Shown here in pieces: positions 34,306 to 42,853 of a DNA stretch of 64,000 nucleotides. Made by a program: the position numbers and the translations under genes. The stretch is from Paenibacillus phoenicis (lineage in GTDB: Bacteria > Bacillota > Bacilli > Paenibacillales > Paenibacillaceae). The notes under the pieces were generated by a model. That model made no database searches, was not told the origin of the DNA, and saw only the letters and a list, made by a program, of their open reading frames with translations. Each line of letters starts with the position of its first letter. Position 1 is the stretch's first letter. The DNA is taken from assembly GCF_034718895.1 (NCBI RefSeq), contig NZ_JAYERP010000001.1, forward strand, positions 3,509,501 to 3,573,500, read 5' to 3'.

Positions 34306-35733
34306 TTAATTTTTCTTGAACGATACTTTGCCGATGTTTGCTTTCGCAAAAACCATCGTGAGGATAAACGGGATAACGATCGCTACGGCCATCGCCAAAG
34401 CGAAGGTCACCATGTGCTGCGGCTGGATGGACAAGATGCCCGGCAAGCCGCCAACGCCGATGGAATTGGCCATGACGCCCGTGCCAACCGAGATGACCGC
34501 CGCCACCAGCGACCCGATCATCGCCGCGAGGAACGGGTACCCGTATTTCAGGTTGATCCCGAACATCGCCGGCTCCGTAACCCCTAAGTAACAAGAGATC
34601 GTTGCCGGAATGGAGATCTGTTTCTCCTCTTCATTTTTTCGATTGATAAAGATCATGGCCAGCACGGCCGAGCCTTGCGCGATATTCGAGAGCGCGATCA
34701 TCGGCCACAGGTTTGTCCCACCGAGCTCGCTCATTAATTGCAAGTCAATCGCATTGGTCATGTGATGCAGCCCCGTGATGACCAGCGGCGCGTACGCGAA
34801 TCCGAAGATCGCGGCGAACAGCCAGCCGAACGACGAAGTCAGACCGGAATAAACCACATTCGAGATAAACGAACCAATATGCCAGCCGATCGGCCCAAGC
34901 ACCGTGTGGGCAAGCAGAACGGTAGGCACCAGCGCAAAGAACGGAACAACGATCATCGAGATCGATTGCGGCACGATTTTACGCAGCTTCAACTCCAGGA
35001 AGGACAACACCAGTCCCGCCAGAATCGCCGGAATGACCTGTGCCTGATAACCGATCATTTCCACCTTGGCAAACCCGAAGTCCCAAAACGGAATGTCCGT
35101 TGCACCGGCAACGCTATAAGCATTAAGCAGCTGCGGCGAGACGAGCGTGATCCCCAGCACAATACCGAGAATCGGCGTAGCCCCCATCTTCCGTGCGACG
35201 GCCCAAGTGATGCCGACCGGGAGGAAGTGGAAGATCGCTTCACCAATCAGCCAGAGGAACGCATGGGTTCCGGCCCAGAACTGCGATACTTCGACCAGGG
35301 TTTTCGTACCGTCGTCCAGCATTTTGATGTCCCCGATAATGTTGCGGAAGCCGAGGATCAGACCTCCAACTACGATGGCTGGAATCAGCGGGGTGAAAAT
35401 ATCCGCCAAGTGCGCAATCATCCGCTGCAGGAAGTTCATGTTCTGCTTGGCGGCTTCCTTCGCTTCCTCTTTCGAGGTGTCGCTGACGCCGGCGATTTTA
35501 ATGAACTCGTTATAAAATGAAGCCACTTCGTTACCGATGATGACCTGAAACTGACCGGCTTGGGTAAACGTGCCTTTCACCAATTTGATCGCCCGAATCT
35601 GTTCGACGTCCGCTTTCTTCGGGTCATTTAACACGAATCTCATGCGGGTCGCACAGTGGGTGACAACCGAAATATTTTCGCGGCCGCCGACATGCTTCAG
35701 CAAATCGTTTGCCGGTTGCGTGTAGTTACTCAT
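34306..35733 (-). CDS. treP: trehalose PTS permease, EIIBC
   Basis: Imports and phosphorylates trehalose. The 475-residue protein has an EIIB domain at the N-terminus, with the phospho-cysteine in ENISVVTHCATRMRFVLND (Cys27), and an EIIC membrane domain from about residue 105 with about ten hydrophobic segments, including GLHHMTNAIDLQLM and the conserved TEPAMFGINLKY. No EIIA domain is attached, so EIIA of the glucose system must serve it, as in B. subtilis. First gene of the operon; two TreR operators and a cre site lie upstream. Confidence 0.94.
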   Translation of the reverse strand: MSNYTQPANDLLKHVGGRENISVVTHCATRMRFVLNDPKKADVEQIRAIKLVKGTFTQAGQFQVIIGNEVASFYNEFIKIAGVSDTSKEEAKEAAKQNMNFLQRMIAHLADIFTPLIPAIVVGGLILGFRNIIGDIKMLDDGTKTLVEVSQFWAGTHAFLWLIGEAIFHFLPVGITWAVARKMGATPILGIVLGITLVSPQLLNAYSVAGATDIPFWDFGFAKVEMIGYQAQVIPAILAGLVLSFLELKLRKIVPQSISMIVVPFFALVPTVLLAHTVLGPIGWHIGSFISNVVYSGLTSSFGWLFAAIFGFAYAPLVITGLHHMTNAIDLQLMSELGGTNLWPMIALSNIAQGSAVLAMIFINRKNEEEKQISIPATISCYLGVTEPAMFGINLKYGYPFLAAMIGSLVAAVISVGTGVMANSIGVGGLPGILSIQPQHMVTFALAMAVAIVIPFILTMVFAKANIGKVSFKKN

Positions 35734-35823
35734 GGATGGTTCCTCCTTCTTGATGTCCTAAAAGATGATCAATTTATTTTGCAGCAAACGATAGAACATG
35801 ATGCCAAACCGCCTTTATTCAAC

Positions 35824-35874
35824 TTGTATATACATGTTTTTTGTTTGCGTTTTCATTTTAACTTGTATATACAA
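35824..35874 (-). promoter_or_regulatory. treP control region: two TreR operators flanking a cre site
   Basis: TTGTATATACAT at 35824-35835 and the perfect palindrome TTGTATATACAA at 35863-35874 match the B. subtilis TreR operator. Between them, at 35842-35855, the minus strand reads TGAAAACGCAAACA, close to the CcpA cre consensus. This predicts trehalose induction plus catabolite repression. Confidence 0.85.
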
Positions 35875-35886
35875 ATCCGTCAATCC

Positions 35887-36150
35887 CTATTTTTCGACAA
35901 CAACAGTACCACCCGAGTACTTTCCATCTGTATAAAGTCCGTCCTTCGCGCTGCCCGTCGATGTCCCGCCGGTGTACAGGTTATAGCTACCTTTCTTCAA
36001 CTTCGGCGAGCTGATCACGACGTTTTGGAAATTCTTCGTCGGGGCAAACGTCAGGATTTCGTTGCCTGCTTTATCCTCCAGATGGACCAATGTCCCTGCA
36101 TTCTGCGTTTGCGAGAAGGTCATCGCATCGACATAGAGATATCCACCGCA
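35887..36150 (-). pseudogene. C-terminal remnant of a carbohydrate-binding (DUF4353-like) protein
   Basis: The frame ends GGYLYVDAMTFSQTQNAGTLV, FAPTKNFQNVVISSPKLKKG, SYNLYTGGTSTGSAKDGLYTDGKYSGG, a repeat-like beta structure typical of the end of DUF4353/CotH-associated surface proteins. There is no start, signal peptide or N-terminal part; upstream the DNA switches directly into a VTC-domain gene in another frame. Relatives are ~500-700 residues. It is a deletion product of the adjacent VTC gene cluster. Confidence 0.7.
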
Positions 36151-36523
36151 TGTAGTCCTTATACTCCGGCTCGATGCCCGTCCGTACAAACTCATAGGCC
36201 TCCTGCAGCCTCAGCGACGTCCGGCGTTTGTTCACCAGCCCGTACACCTTTTTTTTGATCTCCAGGTACACCTTCGCATTCGGGTCCGGGACGCCATAAG
36301 CTCTCAGTCGGAGCTTCTCCTTATATTTGGGCTTGGCCAGACTCGTGCGGATCAAGGTGTCATCCTTGGTATCGAAGTACAGGTTGCTGATGGAGTAAAA
36401 TTCATGTTGTTTGTTGTAATCGTCCGGTTCCATATATTCCAGCAGCTCTGCATATAACCGTCGGTAAGCCGCATCGTCGAGCAGGTATTTGTTCTCGTAT
36501 CGGTTGAAAACCTTGATCGCCAT
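36141..36523 (-). pseudogene. N-terminal half of a VTC-domain (polyphosphate polymerase-like) protein
   Basis: The start is intact: MAIKVFNRYENKYLLDDAAYRRL, then EFYSISNLYFDTKDDTLIRTSL, KYKEKLRLRAYG, VYLEIKKKVYGLVNKRR. These are the basic and acidic tunnel residues of VTC domains. At about residue 126, after EPEYKDYMRW, the frame enters the DUF4353 remnant out of frame and stops ~25 residues later. Full proteins are ~230-260 residues. In relatives the VTC gene is followed by a DUF4956 membrane protein gene and surface-protein genes, so several kb appear to have been lost. Confidence 0.75.
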
Positions 36524-36597
36524 ACACTTCAGTTCCTTCCTTTCTCTCCTAGTGCTATCGGCCTTGCAGCAGGTGATCTCCCGCTTGCCATGGTTGT

Positions 36598-36632
36598 ATC
36601 ATAGCCCCCTAACCTTTAACGAACCTTAAAGA
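36598..36632 (-). promoter_or_regulatory. promoter of the VTC gene with an OmpR-type direct repeat
   Basis: The minus strand has TTTAAGGTTCG and TTAAAGGTTAG, two 11-bp direct repeats, just upstream of a TATGAT -10 (36598-36603). Such 11-bp-spaced repeats over the -35 are typical of PhoB/OmpR-class activators. A broken histidine kinase gene lies 600 bp away. Confidence 0.55.
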
Positions 36633-36780
36633 TGTGAAAGGCATGTTTAAAATGCCTCCCCACCTCGGCTACTCCGGGCTCAAGGGCAAGACAAGCAACA
36701 GCTATTCGGCGCGGAGCATAGCCGTAACGGACCTCAGAGAGGCGTAATTTATTCGTCCTCGACACTTTACCGCGAAGGAT

Positions 36781-36965
36781 CTAACGCTTGCCACAGCGCT
36801 TAAATTGGCTAAAATGCTCTTTTTATGACTCTAACGCTGATCAACGTGCTTATTTCCTCTTTTTGCGACTAAATAGTAGTGATTTTGTTGAAATAGTGCT
36901 CCTCAGCAGCGTTAAAATTTCCAAACCCTCGATTTGGTCACATTAGCGCTTCTCATCAGCGTTAG
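36781..36965. repeat. dispersed four-arm palindromic element, family A copy 3
   Basis: Arms begin CTAACGCTTGCCACAGCGC at 36781 and CTAACGCTGATCAACGTGC at 36831. Inverted arms end CTCAGCAGCGTTA at 36914 and CATCAGCGTTAG at 36965. Spacing is identical to copies 1 and 2. Confidence 0.78.
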
Positions 36966-37056
36966 GGCATACAATCAAGTGCATACAAGCGTATACGTGC
37001 CATTCGAGCGCCTACAAGTGTATACAAACGCATACGTACATACGAGTGTCTACAAG
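36966..37056. repeat. degenerate ~10-bp CATACAAGYG repeat
   Basis: Units such as GCATACAATC, GTGCATACAAGC, GTATACGTGC, GTGTATACAAAC and GCATACGTAC follow one another with roughly 10-bp spacing, directly after family A copy 3. No coding signal. Confidence 0.55.
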
Positions 37057-37185
37057 CAGCCCATTAGCAGATCAGATCATTCGCAGCTCATTAATGAAGC
37101 AACCGCATCCAAATCTGAGCTTAAGGTTGATTAAAGGTAACGTGAACAGCGACATCAATATGGATTTACACAAAGTCATGGATTC

Positions 37186-37860
37186 CTATGAAAAATCCCC
37201 CGGCCGCAACGGCCCCCCATAGGCGCTGGAAGCGGGAGCAGCAGTGTCGAAAGCGGCGCACCGGGCAAAAACCGGCCCCTGGATCGTTCCGGAGAGGCAC
37301 CGCCTGATCGGTCCATTTCATTTATGCTGCAAACGGATCAAGAATTCGAGTTGATCTCCTACATGTCCATATTTGACATGGATGAGGATTTTTACAACGA
37401 AGCGTTGGAGAAGGCGGTGGACAAGCGCCAGAGTAGCGGGCAATTCAACCTAGACGGAAGCCGCTGGATTTACAACGTACGCTCTACGGACAGCGGATAT
37501 ATACTCGTCTTCCTGGATGTCACAGCCCGGAAGGTTCTATACGTTTTCCGCAGGTGGTGATGATCCTGCTGGACAATGCGATCAAATACGCCAATCCTAA
37601 AGGAACGATCACCTGTCGCTCAAAAGGCAGCAAGGTGACACTGTCCTGAAGGTCTCCAACACCGGGGAAGGTATCCCCCCCGAACACCTGCCGCGGATCT
37701 TCGACCGTTTCTACCGGACAGATACTTCCAGGGCACGCAAAGAAGGCGGTTATGGACTTGGGCTGGCCATCGCGAAATCGATTGTCGAACAGCACAAGGG
37801 AAAAATTTATGCCAAAAGTAAGCTGGGTGAATCCACCACATTTTATGTACATCTATACTA
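37186..37860 (+). pseudogene. broken sensor histidine kinase
   Basis: A sensor part is readable in one frame: KNRPLDRSGEAPPDRSISF, MLQTDQEFELISYMSIFDMD, WIYNVRSTDSGYILVFLDVTARK. It then jumps to the ATPase domain, VVMILLDNAIKYANPKGT, which ends at a stop, and the rest, SNTGEGIPPEHLPRIFDRFYR, GYGLGLAIAKSIVEQHKGKI, is in a third frame. The transmembrane helix, HAMP, and His-box segment are missing. At least one large deletion and one frameshift are needed to explain this. No response regulator gene adjoins it. Confidence 0.8.
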
Positions 37861-37867
37861 AAAAGCA

Positions 37868-37914
37868 GGGTGCCCCTCATGTCACTTCGTGACAGGGAAC
37901 ACCCTTTTTTTCAT
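37868..37914 (+). terminator. terminator behind the histidine kinase remnant
   Basis: GGGTGCCC...GTCAC and GTGAC...GGGAACACCC build a two-part stem followed by seven Ts. Confidence 0.85.
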
Positions 37915-37923
37915 TGCTGCTAA

Positions 37924-38100
37924 TTATTCAATGTAGCCTTGTTCCTTCATGGCTTCATAAGCGGCTTTCTCATTCTCATTCTTAATCTGATATTCCAACG
38001 TACCATCGACAATTTTTGCGCAGCGACCGCCAAACGGTTTGAGGGATTCCTTGATCTCTTTGAGATCCGGAGTTCCCTTCAAGGGATAATTGACTTTCAT
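37924..38100 (-). CDS. small conserved-looking protein, 58 residues, function unknown
   Basis: The minus strand reads ATG at 38100, preceded by AGGAGGTG 8 bases upstream, and runs 58 codons to TAA. The product begins MKVNYPLKGTPDLKEIKESL, contains PFGGRCAKIVDGTLEYQI, and ends EAMKEQGYIE. It is a charged soluble protein with one cysteine, no signal peptide and no membrane helix. The very good ribosome binding site and even codon use make it a credible gene. It stands alone between a terminator and a divergent intergenic region. No family recognised. Confidence 0.75.
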   Translation of the reverse strand: MKVNYPLKGTPDLKEIKESLKPFGGRCAKIVDGTLEYQIKNENEKAAYEAMKEQGYIE

Positions 38101-38228
38101 GCGTCGTCCACCTCCTAAGGTACAATTAGCAAACGTGCCGTCTCATCGATATGACAAACGTCACAGCAATAGCGCGCCTCAGGAGATCGATATCGTTATA
38201 CGAGGTATTACCTGCACCGGCAATCATG

Positions 38229-38268
38229 CAAAAAACCCCCGCGCCATATCATTAGGCACAGGGGTTTC
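38229..38268 (-). terminator. terminator of the FMN reductase gene
   Basis: On the minus strand AAACCCCTGTGCC pairs with GGCGCGGGGGTTT and is followed by a T-rich tail, 24 bp after the stop. Confidence 0.8.
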
Positions 38269-38291
38269 AAAATCGAAGTCGGAAATGAATC

Positions 38292-38831
38292 TTAACGCAG
38301 CGTCTTCAACGCGCCGCTCCAAGCAAGCACTTGGTCCAGCATGTCGTTCAGGTTCTTCAAGTGCAGGTCTGCCGGCTTGAAGACACTGTAGTTCTCGAAA
38401 TCGGTGAACAGCGACAGGGCAACGTGTACACGCACATCCGCAACCAGCAGTTCGCCCAGAATGCCGCGCAGGTGTTCTGCTGCACGAGCGCCGCCTACGG
38501 AACCATAGCTGACGATCCCGGCTGCTTTGTTGTTCCACGCTTCACGCGCATAGTCCAGCGCGTTCTTCAGGGCACCTGTGATGCTGTGGTTGTATTCTTG
38601 CACGATGAATACGAAACCGTCCAAGCTGTTCAGCTTGCTATTCCAAGCCGCTGCTTGCTCGCTGGCATCGGCTTCGCCGAGCAACGGCAGTTTGTAATCC
38701 GCGATATCAACGATTTCATAATTGGCGTCGCCGCGAGCATCCGCATGCTTCTTCACCCATTCTCCGACCTGCGGGCTCACGCGCCCATCGCGGGTACTTC
38801 CCAGGATAATCCCGATGTTCAATTTAGACAT
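38292..38831 (-). CDS. NADPH-dependent FMN reductase
   Basis: A 179-residue flavodoxin-fold reductase starting at ATG 38831 (GAGGAGG 9 bases upstream). Features: the FMN phosphate loop IILGSTRDGRVSP, FVFIVQEYNHSITGALKNALDYA, and GIVSYGSVGGARAAEHLRG, as in YieF/ChrR/YhdA-type quinone and azo reductases. Likely reduces quinones, nitro- or azo-compounds and so protects against electrophiles. A strong promoter with a palindrome at the start point lies upstream, pointing to control by a MarR/HxlR-type repressor that is not encoded next to it. Confidence 0.88.
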   Translation of the reverse strand: MSKLNIGIILGSTRDGRVSPQVGEWVKKHADARGDANYEIVDIADYKLPLLGEADASEQAAAWNSKLNSLDGFVFIVQEYNHSITGALKNALDYAREAWNNKAAGIVSYGSVGGARAAEHLRGILGELLVADVRVHVALSLFTDFENYSVFKPADLHLKNLNDMLDQVLAWSGALKTLR

Positions 38832-38954
38832 GGCTATTTTCCTCCTCGATTGATTTCTTGGCTTCGTTAATCCACCTGACATTATTTTGCCCCAAAACAA
38901 TGCTGTTACACCATCAGGTACGATTCCGAACTTCTCCAATATCCTTTATTTGAA

Positions 38955-39001
38955 TTAATCAAACTTGAGTTAATGATAGTCACCAAGATTCCTTTTGTCA
39001 A
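38955..39001 (-). promoter_or_regulatory. promoter and palindromic operator of the FMN reductase gene
   Basis: The minus strand has TTGACA (38996-39001), 17 bases, TATCAT (38973-38978). At 38955-38973, spanning the likely start point, is the near-palindrome TTAACTCAAGTTTGATTAA. Confidence 0.75.
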
Positions 39002-39212
39002 GAAACTTACAAAAAGTTTGCAAAACAAATGCTCTCACCAAACACGCGAAACAAGCCGAACAAACCAAAGGCCGCCGAATCCGGCAGCTCTCGAAAGGGA
39101 ACGATCATCGCCCCCGGTATTCCCATATTCAGCCCTCTCTTGTATATTGCAATCGTTCCCATTGGCCCCATTGGATCCCCTCGCTTTCATGATCTCCTGC
39201 CTCGCTGCCGGA

Positions 39213-40100
39213 TTACTCGCGAACGGTCACAATAACTCCGTCCATGTTGTTGCCGGAAATCTCATAACTGCCCTGCGCCGGCACCTCAATGGTCCGATCT
39301 TTGGATACCGGATAGTAGAAGACGTGATACTTCTGGCCTTGTACTGTGATGCTCACCGACTGTTGCTCCTTCAGATAATCCAAGTATTGCTCCAGCACAA
39401 ACCCGTTTTCGTGAATGATGGCGCTATGCGGCAGACCCACGTACCGGAAGTGCCAAGGCTCGAACTGAATGCCTGTGATCGCCGTTTTGTCGTCCGGGTA
39501 TCGCAAAATAAATCCATATTTCCATGCATTCTCCTTCAACCACCGGCCTTCCGGGGCGACATTCATCTCCGCTTGGGACGACCCGATGTCCAGCGACAGC
39601 CCCAGGTTATGCTCGCTGTATCCGGCAGGCAGCGCCAGCTTGGAACCCATTTGGCGGTACAGCTCGTCCTGCTTCTCTTCGTCCCGGTACCCGCTGCTGA
39701 TCAGGAAATGGTTGATTCCTTCCTCCCCGGCGGCCTTCACCATCGTTGCAAAGCGTTCCGCCATGCGCGGCGACAACAGCACTTTATTATCCAACACTCC
39801 AAATCCGTCGATCAATTCGGGGTTCTTCACCAGACTAACGGCTTCCTTATCGGGGTGCAGCCCCTTCGGAACCGGATGGTCCTTGTTCACCAGCAGCAAA
39901 TCGCCCTGATATATCATCTCCTTGGTGACGTGGATCGTCATTCCTTCTGCAGCCAGCGACGAATCCGAAACCTCATTCGGCTCAACGTCCTCTACGGGCG
40001 GCGCTGAATCCTGAGGTGATCGGGCCGTTTCGGTCTTAAATTTAGAAACCCCGTATCCCAGCAGCACCAGGAGCATTAGGCAAATTATCCACTTTTTCAC
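39213..40100 (-). CDS. D-alanyl-D-alanine carboxypeptidase, VanY/DacB family
   Basis: A 295-residue membrane-anchored zinc peptidase (M15B) that trims the terminal D-Ala of peptidoglycan precursors. An N-terminal hydrophobic helix (WIICLMLLVLLGYGV) is followed by a ~80-residue linker, then the catalytic domain: LISSGYRDEEKQDELY, the zinc motif SEHNLGLSLDIG (SxHxxGxxxD), and the catalytic Glu and third ligand in EPWHFRYVG. The last ~30 residues are an extra beta segment. There are no vanHAX genes nearby, so this is ordinary cell-wall maturation rather than evidence of glycopeptide resistance. Confidence 0.88.
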   Translation of the reverse strand: MKKWIICLMLLVLLGYGVSKFKTETARSPQDSAPPVEDVEPNEVSDSSLAAEGMTIHVTKEMIYQGDLLLVNKDHPVPKGLHPDKEAVSLVKNPELIDGFGVLDNKVLLSPRMAERFATMVKAAGEEGINHFLISSGYRDEEKQDELYRQMGSKLALPAGYSEHNLGLSLDIGSSQAEMNVAPEGRWLKENAWKYGFILRYPDDKTAITGIQFEPWHFRYVGLPHSAIIHENGFVLEQYLDYLKEQQSVSITVQGQKYHVFYYPVSKDRTIEVPAQGSYEISGNNMDGVIVTVRE

Positions 40101-40222
40101 GTCGATTTCCCCCTAGCTTTTCTTCCCCCTTAGGATAACTTTTATAATTTAAGAAGAATGGGAGGAAAAATAAAGTTTTTCTTAAATTGCAGGAGGGAGA
40201 CGCATGAAACACAGGCAACGCG

Positions 40223-40268
40223 AAAAAAAGCGCAAGCGCAGGGGATCTTCCCCGACACGCTTGCGCTT
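40223..40268 (-). terminator. terminator of the GH94 gene
   Basis: On the minus strand AAGCGCAAGCG pairs with CGCTTGCGCTT, with an inner GGGGA/TCCCC hairpin, followed by a run of Ts. Confidence 0.88.
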
Positions 40269-40298
40269 CTTGCTTCTTCTTGCTTCCGCCGCTTTCGC

Positions 40299-42683
40299 TT
40301 ACGCTCCGGCTGGCAGCTTCACCTGCACGCGGTAAGTCTTGCCCGGCTGCACATTCCGCAGCACGCCTTCCGGCAGCCGCTCGCCATCCGCGTAAACCTC
40401 GGTCTCTGTTACCGCTGCGTCCCGCCGGATATCTACGTGCAGCGTGGCACCCCGGAATTCGCGCGTGATCGCCGCTTCGTTCCAATGGGACGGAAGCTGC
40501 GGGCTCACGCGGATGCCGTCCTTCGTGCCCTGCACGCCAAACAGCCCATCGATTAAGCAGCGGTACACCCACGGCACCGTGCCCGTGTTGAACAGATGGC
40601 TGGAGCGTCCTGCCGTCCGCGGGAATTGCCGATAGGCTCCCCGGTAGTAGTTCGGGATGAACACCGGCAGCTGTCCCCGTTGCACGATATCCTCGAGATC
40701 CGGGCCGGGCAGCATTTTGCGCAGCAGCCGAAAGGCATCGTCCCGCTCACCCACCGTATATAACGCGTAGATGTAGAAGGCAGCGGCATGATTGTACACC
40801 GCGCCGTTCTCCGCCGAGCCCGGGTGCTTCTGCGTGACCCGGCCGACATCCTCGCGCATCTTCGTGTAGGAAGGTGCGAGCTTCTCAACGCCGTACGGCG
40901 TCTCCAGCTGCTCGCGCACCGCACGCATCAGCTTCTCGCGTTTGTCGGCGTCGGCCGCGCCGCTCAACATCGACCAGCCCTGCGGGTTGATGAAGATCCG
41001 GCCTTCCTCATCAGTGCTAATCCCAAACACGACGTTATCATCGGTGATACCCCGTGCATACCATTCGCCGTCCCACAAGTAGCGGTTCACCACTTCGTTG
41101 GTCTCCTCCGCCGCCGCACGGTAATCCCGTGCAGCCTCAGGCCGTCCGCTGTTCTCGCAAATGCCGGCCCAAACCTGGAACGCATACGCCGTGGCGATCG
41201 TCAGCCAGCCGGACACGCCCTTCCCTTTGTAGCCAACCATATTCATCGGGTCGCACCAGTCGCCTTGGTTGATGTAGTTCAGCCCCCGCTCGTCGCGGTC
41301 GTTCATCAGCCAACGCATCGCTTTATCGACATGGACATATACAGGTTCGGCTTCCTCACTGTCGGCATAGGCCACCTTTTCCTCCAGAATCGAGTAGTCT
41401 CCCGTCTCATCCAAATACGTGCTGAGACAGATGGGCAGCCAGACACAGTGGTCCGTATGCGGCACCTGGTTGATATATTTCAGTTCAGCGTCCGGATGCA
41501 GCACGATTCCGTCCGGCATGGCGCCGTTTGCTTTCTGCTGACTCAGCGCCGTCAAGAACGATGCCCGTGCCACCTGCGGCTTGATATAGCTCATGCCCAT
41601 GTGATCCTGCAAATAGTTCCGGGTTTGCGGGTCGGTGGTCAGGCGGTTCGTCTGTCCATGATAATAAATTTGCCGCGGCAGCCAGCGATTGACGAACAGA
41701 TCGAGATCCTTGTCGGGGGTGGAGATTGTCAGGCAGCCCCGTCCTTCCCGAATATACTGGTCGTATTCGCGTTCGGCAGCCAGAAATCCGTCTTCTCTCA
41801 GATCGCCAGCCTTGCCGAAGTATGTCTCCCGAATTTGCGCAATCTCCTGCTCATCCCGGGCCGGGCCGAACAGGAAGCGGTATTCCCGCGTTTCCCCTGC
41901 CGCCAGTTCCATCCGGTATTGCATAACGGCTACTGGCGTCTCGTACCGCGCATCTCCCTTCGCGAGCTCCGCTTGTTCCAAGGCGGACGGACGGGTGATC
42001 CCGCCTTCTCCCTCGAACGCCTCCTGATTCACTTCCCAGGACACCGGCGGTTGTTCGGCGATCAGGAACGTTTTGTCACGGAAAAACTTGATCTTATCGT
42101 AATCCTGATATTTCTGATACGGCGTCACCGAAGAGCAGACGATTGCCTGCAGGTCCTCATGGTATTCGCCGGATTGGTTCATCCAAGACATATAACCCAC
42201 AGTGAAGTAAGGGTAGATACTCAGCTTCCGCGCCCGCTGCGACACATTCGTCACCTTCACCCGCCAAAGCTCCAGCGGATCCTTCTTCGGCAAGCTGAGG
42301 CTCATTTCGATCAACACGCCCTGATGCTCGACCTTCCAGACGATCCGGCTCTGTCCCAAGGCAAAGGCATAGCTGTCGGTCTTGACCCGCATCGGTTCAT
42401 ATGGCGCAGAAAACAGACTTTGATCTTCCTCGTCCTTCACAAACACGAAACGGCCCGGATGATGCGCATAATATGGCTGTTCCGGCTGCATAAACGTCTT
42501 CGCTTCCAGATTCGGGGCATGCGAATACTTGGCCGGCTCCGGCTGCATGAATTGGGCAACAGCATATCCCCGGCAGTTCATGTGAATCATCATCGTTTCG
42601 TTCCATAGGAATCCCGACGCTTTAGGCAGAAGTGTAGGGCTTAGCAACTCGTAGAATTCCTGGTCCTCCGTGGCTCTGAACAT
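40299..42683 (-). CDS. GH94-family glycoside phosphorylase
   Basis: Phosphorolyses a beta-linked disaccharide or oligosaccharide to a sugar-1-phosphate. The 794-residue length fits cellobiose and chitobiose phosphorylases (~800). An N-terminal beta-sandwich domain (about 1-280) is followed by an (alpha/alpha)6 barrel with the catalytic Asp in YINQGDWCDPMN, the HTDHCVWLP segment and the phosphate-binding HLFNTGTVPWVYR. The GDWCDP variant differs from GDWND of cellobiose phosphorylase, so the acceptor may differ (cellobionate, chitobiose and laminaribiose types are possible). No transporter or hydrolase gene adjoins it to indicate the substrate. Confidence 0.85.
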   Translation of the reverse strand: MFRATEDQEFYELLSPTLLPKASGFLWNETMMIHMNCRGYAVAQFMQPEPAKYSHAPNLEAKTFMQPEQPYYAHHPGRFVFVKDEEDQSLFSAPYEPMRVKTDSYAFALGQSRIVWKVEHQGVLIEMSLSLPKKDPLELWRVKVTNVSQRARKLSIYPYFTVGYMSWMNQSGEYHEDLQAIVCSSVTPYQKYQDYDKIKFFRDKTFLIAEQPPVSWEVNQEAFEGEGGITRPSALEQAELAKGDARYETPVAVMQYRMELAAGETREYRFLFGPARDEQEIAQIRETYFGKAGDLREDGFLAAEREYDQYIREGRGCLTISTPDKDLDLFVNRWLPRQIYYHGQTNRLTTDPQTRNYLQDHMGMSYIKPQVARASFLTALSQQKANGAMPDGIVLHPDAELKYINQVPHTDHCVWLPICLSTYLDETGDYSILEEKVAYADSEEAEPVYVHVDKAMRWLMNDRDERGLNYINQGDWCDPMNMVGYKGKGVSGWLTIATAYAFQVWAGICENSGRPEAARDYRAAAEETNEVVNRYLWDGEWYARGITDDNVVFGISTDEEGRIFINPQGWSMLSGAADADKREKLMRAVREQLETPYGVEKLAPSYTKMREDVGRVTQKHPGSAENGAVYNHAAAFYIYALYTVGERDDAFRLLRKMLPGPDLEDIVQRGQLPVFIPNYYRGAYRQFPRTAGRSSHLFNTGTVPWVYRCLIDGLFGVQGTKDGIRVSPQLPSHWNEAAITREFRGATLHVDIRRDAAVTETEVYADGERLPEGVLRNVQPGKTYRVQVKLPAGA

Positions 42684-42783
42684 GGTTCAACCTCTTTTCC
42701 GCGTAATCTTGTCTACTTGTCTACAACTATGTTCATTATACATCGGAAAGCCCTTTTATGAAGCGTTTTCTTCTGCTTCGCGC

Positions 42784-42825
42784 ATAAAAAAAGAGCCAAT
42801 TTTCGCGTAAAGACGAAATTGACTC
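42784..42825 (-). terminator. terminator of the Gly/Tyr-rich protein gene
   Basis: The minus strand reads GAGTCAATTTCG, loop, CGAAAATTGGCTC, then TTTTTTT. Confidence 0.85.
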
Positions 42826-42853
42826 GGATCGCCGCATGACGGCACAGGCTTCA

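Noticed and set aside
40788..42608. 606-codon plus-strand frame opposite the GH94 phosphorylase
   Set aside because: Antisense shadow; the phosphorylase motifs settle the strand.
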